A stretch of DNA of 64,000 nt from Phycomyces nitens (Eukaryota > Mucoromycota > Mucoromycetes > Mucorales > Phycomycetaceae): positions 3,720,001-3,784,000 of the forward strand of contig JAHRBC010000003.1 of assembly GCA_022702545.1 (NCBI GenBank), given 5' to 3'. The translations under genes and the position numbers were made by a program. The notes under the pieces were generated by a model, which was not told the DNA's origin, made no database searches, and saw only the letters and a list, made by a program, of their open reading frames with translations. Shown piece by piece: positions 57,844 to 64,000 of this stretch (positions are counted from its first letter, which is position 1; the number at the start of each line of letters is the position of its first letter).

Positions 57844-59631
57844 CTAATCTTCTGTATCGAACACGATCTTCTTGTTTGAAGAACCCTCTCCACTGAGAGC
57901 CTTTGACATCATCTCTTGCTGCAAACGCTTTGCCTGCCATGAAGGATGCATTTCATCGTCTTCCAAAAGACCAGAATTGTTGGGCTTCGAAGCAGGTGCA
58001 GAACTTGGTTTTGTGCCTGTCTTTGGTTTTCCACCCTTTTGGTTGTCTTTCCGTTTGCCAGCCAAATGCTTTGCTGTCTTTCCATACATTTGTTCCCATA
58101 CACTATTTACCAAAGATAACGAATTGAATACCGGAATACTTCCGAGTATTGATATACTTACATTCGTCTCTGCCGTTGTCCGGGTCTATTCTTTTTCTCT
58201 TCATTCTCATAGTACTTGTTAAAGTCGGTGTCAACCCAGTCTTTATCCTTTAATGACTTTTTGCCCTTTGCCTTTGTGTCTGTCTTTTTGTCCTCGTCTT
58301 CCTCTTCCTCTTCATCATCATCGCTATCTGCTTTCAGTGTGTCGATAAACAAAGATGATCCATCTGACACAGGCGTCTTTTGCTTCTTTGCTTTCTTGAC
58401 TTGTGAATCAAAATGTTCGTTTTCAGCAGGTCTCTTTGCATTTGCCGATGGCTTTCCAGGCTTTAGTTGAGATGGAGTTCCAATTACAATTAGCTCAATT
58501 TCAACCATCAGTTTTGTCAGCTCGTCTTTGGTAACCTTGTGTGCAAGCACACGAGTTTCAACATCCTGGGTCAATTTGACATACTCTGGATCCTCTGGAG
58601 TCTCGGTTGGTGGTTTGTACTCTTTGTATGAATTGACGACAGAAACCAGCAATTCAGACTGCTTCAATTTGGAATGCTTCAAAAGTTTATTTCGAAGTGC
58701 CTTTTCTGCCAATGCATCGATATCCAAGTTCTGTACATTATCCAAACAAGACGATTACTATCATTGCTCAGGGAAGTCTGCAAAAAAAAGTTTACCTTTA
58801 CAATCTCCAGTTCCTTTTCCATCTTTGTAATCATTTCTGGAGTAATTACTTTTCCTTTTTTGGGTTTCTCTTCAGACTTGACCTCTTCAGACTTGACCTC
58901 TTCAGAATCGGCCTCTTCAGATTTAGATTCTTTGGCTGGTTGTTGTGTTTTACTGTACAATACCAGAGTAATGAGACAATCTTTCTCTAGAATTTGAAAA
59001 CAGAATATTGTCTCTATTCTCCCTAGATTTACGTAGATATATTTACCTGTCATCAGAAATAGCTTTACGGCTATCACGTAGTTTCTTGATCTGTCTCTGG
59101 GTTTCTGCAACCTTGCTTTTTTTTAAAGCAGAACGCAATTCCTTTTGTGCCTGGAACTACAAGAAGGTATGCCAGATGAGTACAAACCAATTAAAAATAT
59201 TCATAAAAATGACAAGAATATCACAATTGAATTTGTTTCTCACACCAGCTTACCAATTTCAATTCCAATTTCTTGCCTCTTGCTTCATCCAGCATGTGTC
59301 TCAAGGTCACTTTGTTATTCTCGCTGTTATACGAAGGGTATCCCTGACTGGCAGCCCATTGTTGCTGGTGCTGAAGTTTGACAGTTGCTGCCTTCTTTGC
59401 TGACTTTAATCTCGAATCCTCTCCAATCTAGATCAGTTGAGGATTCCATGAGTACTGTGGAAATGCTTTTGAATTCGCTTGTCCTTGACTTACCTGGACA
59501 GCCAAATAATTGATCTTCCAGTTCAGATTCTCTTTGGCAGAGCCTTTCTTTTGATTAGACTAGTGAAAATTAGAGATTTGGTTTGGCCGATTAGGATAAT
59601 TGTAAACATTGTGATGCTTGGTTCTCACCAT
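57844..59631 (-). CDS. BUD22: Bud22/SRFBP1-like nucleolar ribosome biogenesis protein
   Basis: A minus-strand gene with about six introns, TAG at 57846-57844. The start model is ATG at 59631-59629 with GTGAGA directly after it, so the initiator codon would be the last of exon 1; exon 2 begins 'SNQKKGSAKENLNWKINYLA'. Helical N-terminal parts follow ('RHMLDEARGKKLELKL', 'AQKELRSALKKSKVAE'), then acidic repeats KSEEADSEEVKSEEVKSEE, a long coiled/charged part with a Glu/Asp run, and a C-terminal Bud22 signature 'NRPGQRQRR', 'WEQMYGKTAKHLAGKRK', 'EMHPSWQAKRL' and 'KKIVFDTED'. Bud22 functions in early 18S rRNA processing. The C-terminus is the strong evidence; the start is less sure. Confidence 0.85.
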
Positions 59632-60812
59632 TCTATCGTATGTCTTGTACTATACAAAAATTAGACTGCTTCAAAATCTCGAATCCCACCAAAACGCAGC
59701 AAGCCACCTAAATATTCAAGCGTCGCTCTTTTTTTCTTTTTTTTTTCTTTTTTTTTCCAAAAATAAAATTAAATGAATTAAAGAGGTCTGTATTGTCTTG
59801 ACCTACCAATATCCTCATCATTATCATTATCATCATGATTTGTTCACGTATATATATATATATATATTTAGCTATAACGTAATGAAATTGTCAAGGTAAA
59901 TACTTAGAAGGTAACTTTGTAGAAATGTTAAATGTAACATTTAAATGTGAATATACCAACAGAATTACTAATAGTTCTATTTTATTGGATTCATAGTACA
60001 ATATTCTCTTGTACTTTACTAGTAGAATATGATATAAACCATCCTGTGAAATAAATATTTTTAAAAAAAAGTTGATGACTTGTGGACACATAAAAAATAG
60101 GTTTAATCGGCGATATAAAATATACGAAAAAGCGCAATCTAGGAATGAAATTTTTAAATCATGGCCCGAGATTAAAAATAATAATAATCTAGAAAGTATA
60201 CTGATGTTCCCATTTACTTGGTATTTGAGAATTTTAATTTATAAAAACAAGTATATGTAGGTCCCAGCCGTGCTTTTCTAAAAAAAAATCAATGTTGATC
60301 TATGATCTGCACCGAATTCGCCACTTCTTGTTCTGCACCCTTGCCAAGGTCCATCTGTAGGCTTCCAAATGAGAAAGAGTTTATCAAATAACACATAATA
60401 CATGAAACGTTTATGCTTTACGGTCTAGTTTGCATTAAATGCATAAACCAAACGCTTATCTTCTGCAAGCTATCAGCTAGAAACTGCAACTAAATATTTC
60501 TTAAATAAACCTGCAGTCTATAAATATTTCTATAATAATTTTAAAATCCTGTTGTTTCAAAAAAGAATTGGTTTTACACAGTGGAGACTCTGCTGCAGAC
60601 AAAACATGATCGTTCTAGATTTTCTATTTAATGCAATAAAATAATAGTATTGATACTTTCAAAGTATTGGTTACGAATCCTTTTTGTTATTATTGAAAAT
60701 AAATAGATATAAAGCTACGGTCATCATAAAGCTATTTTTTCTCTTTAGTGTTGGATTTCGTTTGTTCTTTATTGTTTATACAGATTGTTTATATATAAAA
60801 GTGGGGGGTTCT
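59632..60812. other. Intergenic, AT-rich
   Basis: About 1.2 kb between Bud22's start and the DUF2235 gene's stop, on the same strand. It has poly-T and (TA)n runs near 59725-59870. A small less AT-rich patch at about 60295-60370 shows no convincing frame. The Bud22 promoter lies at the left. Confidence 0.5.
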
Positions 60813-62215
60813 TTACTTTCCAGAGATGAGATGCTTTATAGATTCAATATAATTATGGTGTGTTTTGGATTTGTAGAGGGCCAACTGTTCTGGTTGGATG
60901 AATTGTTCAAATTTACCGTCCTTGTAAAGAGCTGCCAGACCCTTTGGTGAGAACATTGAAGGGTCAATGACACGATCCTCTCGAGAGACAATTTGATAGA
61001 TGAGAGAGCTTTCATAGCTGTCCTGGTAATAGAAACCGCCTTCGTTGCAGATCTCATCAATCGTACGCCTAAAGAAAAGAGTATGTCACAAGGTCAAAGG
61101 CTATTATACTTGTGAGATGCAGTTTGGCAACCTACGTAAATTTCAGTCCACGGTCTGCGGCCTTGGTCATCATCCATCTTAGGGACTGGTTAGGAAGGAG
61201 GCGGGAACCTTCTGCTTGTCCTCCAATGTCACTGTGCATGCCTGGGAACCAGATTTGCTCCAATTCCTGATCTTCTCTTTGTTTGAGACCAAAGTCCATT
61301 AGAGCAGGTGTAAACCAGGCACGCTGTTCATGGATTGACAGGGCATGGAAGGCAGACTTGACCTTTGGAGAGATGCGGATATCGTGGAAGCTGTTGCGCT
61401 CGTGGAACAGAGTCCAGACTATAGAAATACCCGTGAGTTTTCTTTTTTTTTTATTATGGAAATATCAATGAATACCCACAGGTTGATCCTCCAAGGTACC
61501 AGGGGAGCTGGGGAACACCAAGAGCGCCAACTGTATCAAAACAGCCTAAGAATTTAATTTCTGGTTCTACGCACTTGTATGTGGTACGGAAATTGATGGC
61601 TTCCTCTTTCTTTGGATGCTTCTTCTCATCTCGGCTACAGTATAGTTTGTAGGCTTCCGGTGCACAAGTCTCCAAGTGCTCATCTGGCAAGAGCCCGACA
61701 TTGTAAATCATTCCGGCCAGACTTCTTGCGGCATAAGCTAATGAATAGGAAGTAATGCTGAGTATAGATTATATTTACAAGGTATGTTATATGTTACCTC
61801 CTCTGCTGAAACCAAAGATCCAGATCTCGTCCTCTTCGTCTTCATAATGTCTGCTAATGAATTCATATGCTTTCATAATTTGGTTGCTCAGACCGAGACC
61901 AAATAAACCGCCAAGATACTTGTTTTGGGTTGTTCCGACGCCTTCAAAGTAACCTGCAACCTGTCTCCATTGATCCTGTTCCGGATTCTGCTTTGTGTCG
62001 CCTTTTCCAATTTTTCCTTCTGGCATGTTGAGGTGAAGATAGAGATAGTACACATTGGTTCTCTCTGTAATTTGGTTAAATTTGAGCAAATTTTAGTTAT
62101 TGAGGTTGTTGCTCTAACCTGACGGCGTGTCCCATGTGCCGTCCATACAGACAATTATTCTGTTGTGGACGCGAGGGATGTTGGTGTTTGTTGTAATGGT
62201 GACCTGAGAATCCAT
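60813..62215 (-). CDS. DUF2235 alpha/beta-hydrolase-like protein
   Basis: A minus-strand gene with about five introns, ATG at 62215 ('MDSQVTITTNTNIPRVHN') and TAA at 60815-60813. 'RIIVCMDGTWDTPS' is the DUF2235 entry. 'TNVYYLYLHL', 'YFEGVGTTQNKYLGGLFGLG' and 'IWIFGFSRG' follow; the last holds the GxSxG nucleophile. After splicing come 'AYAARSLAGMIYNVGLL', 'KFLGCFDTVGALG', 'FHALSIHEQRAWF' and 'QIWFPGMHSDIGG', giving Ser, Asp and His in the expected order. Bacterial relatives include Tle1-type phospholipases; fungal members are uncharacterised. No signal peptide is visible, so it is probably cytosolic. Substrate unknown. Confidence 0.85.
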
Positions 62216-64000
62216 TTGAAATATTCCAAGCAAAATAAAATATAGCTGTGTGGGAATGAATATCAAAAAGAGGTGTGTCTAAAGAAAGGTGCTTATATAC
62301 ACGTTTTTAATAATAAAAATAAAATAAAAAGTTTATTATAGTTATTGTCAAGATGTGATGCTTAGAAAGAAGGTATTGCCCATGTATAGAAGGACTATAT
62401 GTATTATGCACACGATAAGCATGAGTGATTGTAACCAAACAAGGCTTGTGAATTGGATTTAGTCTTTTATATATATAGAGAGAGAGCTGGTACAATTATA
62501 TCTTGATCTCCATGTTAAAATATTAAGCTATTGGTGTTATAGCCACACCATGGAATAGGTGGCACATCTATAGTATAGTGTTACATATTTGCATGAGTAT
62601 AAAATAATTAATTGATATATTTGGCGTTTGCTGCCAGACAAAATTGAACTCTACCGTTGTACTTTTTTTTCTCACAGGGTTTCCTTTTCTAGGCATTGGA
62701 TTTGGAAGAGTTCTTTATTACACCCCTTATTTTTATTATGATCAAGATCTTACACGAGAAAATGCTATTCTTGAACTTTTTTTTAGAATAATAAAACAGT
62801 TTGTACAATTACTTGGACAACTGGTTGTCATATTAGTAGCCCTACAGTAGACTACAATGGCTATATTGGCTCTCTGTTGTCTCGAACCATTTTGGCTATT
62901 TATCTGTTATTCTTGCAAGATACAAATATTTGTGTGTGTGTGTGATAACCAGGGTCAAATTCACGTAGGCGCCATAATGCCTTTTAGCCTGTTGATAGAT
63001 CTGGATAAATTACATGGCTGAATTATTTTTATTCTATTCTGTCAGCCATGGCACCCTTAAATTATCTATCGTCCTTATTATTGGTTACGTTTGCTAGCCA
63101 TAAAGATCTTGTCTATTGACCCTTGCATGACATGTTATATAAACCATATAGTACTTTTGATTCGATCGTTAATATTCAGCAACTTAAATTCTTATAAATA
63201 TAGTCATTTTTTTAAAAGAAAAAAAGTTTAACAAAGCCTCCAAGGTTCACCATAGAAAGGACCAGAAATCCTCGGCATTGTAGATCTTGCTACAAAGCAA
63301 AAATATTGGAAATTGTAACATCAATTCCTTTTTGACTGATAATTCCGGATGAATTGAGACAAAAATAGCGCTGTAAAAAAATGAAATCCTGTACTGTATA
63401 GAATATAGAAATGATAATGAAGTATAAATCCAAATTGCCAGAATTGCAGAATCAGATTGTCTGTTTCCCTAATTCTTTCCAAGTCAAAATATAGATTTAA
63501 TGTAATTGGTGTTTATACCAGTACAGTGAACTGTAAAATAAGATAAATAATAATAATTGTGCCATCTCCTTGTTACATCTTTTTTCTTTTTCTTTGTACA
63601 ACATTGCACTACAGAAATAAAGATATACAGTTATAGTGGCGAGTTTCGTTCAAGTAATTGTAAGAACTGTATATGATTCTCGACCGTCATTTTATCAGCT
63701 ATAATAATACACACTCACTTGCCCATATATCAATCCTTAATATTTTGTATCCCCTGATTAGCTCACATCTAGCACTAGTCACTTGGATATTGGCCTCTCT
63801 CTTTTTTTAGCAGTAAAATTGCATTTAATGCCTAGCGGATAAATAAAAGAAGCAGGGGCAACCACTCTTTTGCGTGTGCGCGTGTGTATATGTGTGATGA
63901 ACGCATGCAACATGTTCTCCATGCTGTGCTCGTGTGACTGCCATTTGAATTGTCAAAAGCTGGTTAAAGTCCAATAATTAGTGAATGTTCGGAATACTAT
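62216..64000. other. Gene-free right edge
   Basis: About 1.8 kb without a supported gene. It holds the DUF2235 promoter at the left, a (GA)n tract near 62476, a (GT)n run near 62932-62944 and other AT-rich DNA. A 68-codon frame at 62644 is Phe/Leu-rich and has no recognisable features. Confidence 0.5.

Overview
This is a nuclear window from a filamentous fungus. Short GT-AG introns (about 45-100 bp) break almost every gene, intergenic DNA is AT-rich with many microsatellites, and the standard code is used. Protein style (an uncommon RCC2-like protein with a PHD finger, an EED-like WD40 protein, a DUF2235 protein, a Tad/L1-type LINE with a CCHC tail) suggests Mucoromycota, probably Mucorales. 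That placement is inference, not a measured similarity.

Left third (1-13.4 kb): a 5'-partial EED/LRWD1-like WD40 gene with AT-hooks is followed by a large nested mobile block. The outer element (about 2805-13364) is a MULE DNA transposon with terminal inverted repeats. Its minus-strand transposase carries a FAR1-type zinc finger, a DDE core, a SWIM finger and, unusually, a C-terminal OTU-like cysteine protease domain. A 5.5-kb LINE (7776-13257) sits in the MULE upstream region, flanked by a 15-bp target-site duplication. The LINE has a gag-like ORF1, and an ORF2 with endonuclease, reverse transcriptase and zf-RVT that is broken by one frameshift in a T8 run. The LINE is therefore younger than the MULE.

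Middle (13.8-42.4 kb): a disordered KEN-box protein, SRP54, a mitochondrial-looking family III CoA-transferase, proteasome ATPase Rpt5 divergent from eIF3f, a DHA2-type MFS transporter, a 4CL-like acyl-CoA ligase with a PTS1-like end, an eIF4A-III/Fal1 helicase, a Sos7-like kinetochore candidate, an RCC2-PHD protein, a Rad7-like repair protein and a B-type cyclin.

Right third (42.4-64 kb): a PKA catalytic subunit, a sugar transporter, an ankyrin protein, a VAMP7-type SNARE, ribosomal proteins uL23 and eS12, proteasome assembly chaperone 4, Bud22 and a DUF2235 hydrolase. Several gene-poor stretches of 1-2.5 kb separate these genes.

Gene order is mostly alternating convergent and divergent pairs. 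The content is housekeeping (ribosome, proteasome, translation, secretion, cell cycle) with one accessory mobile block. The best candidates for something new are the MULE-OTU fusion with its odd terminal repeats, the RCC2-PHD fusion and the shared CCGGAC motifs upstream of the two ribosomal protein genes. All coordinates and splice sites were read by eye from frame continuity and GT-AG boundaries.
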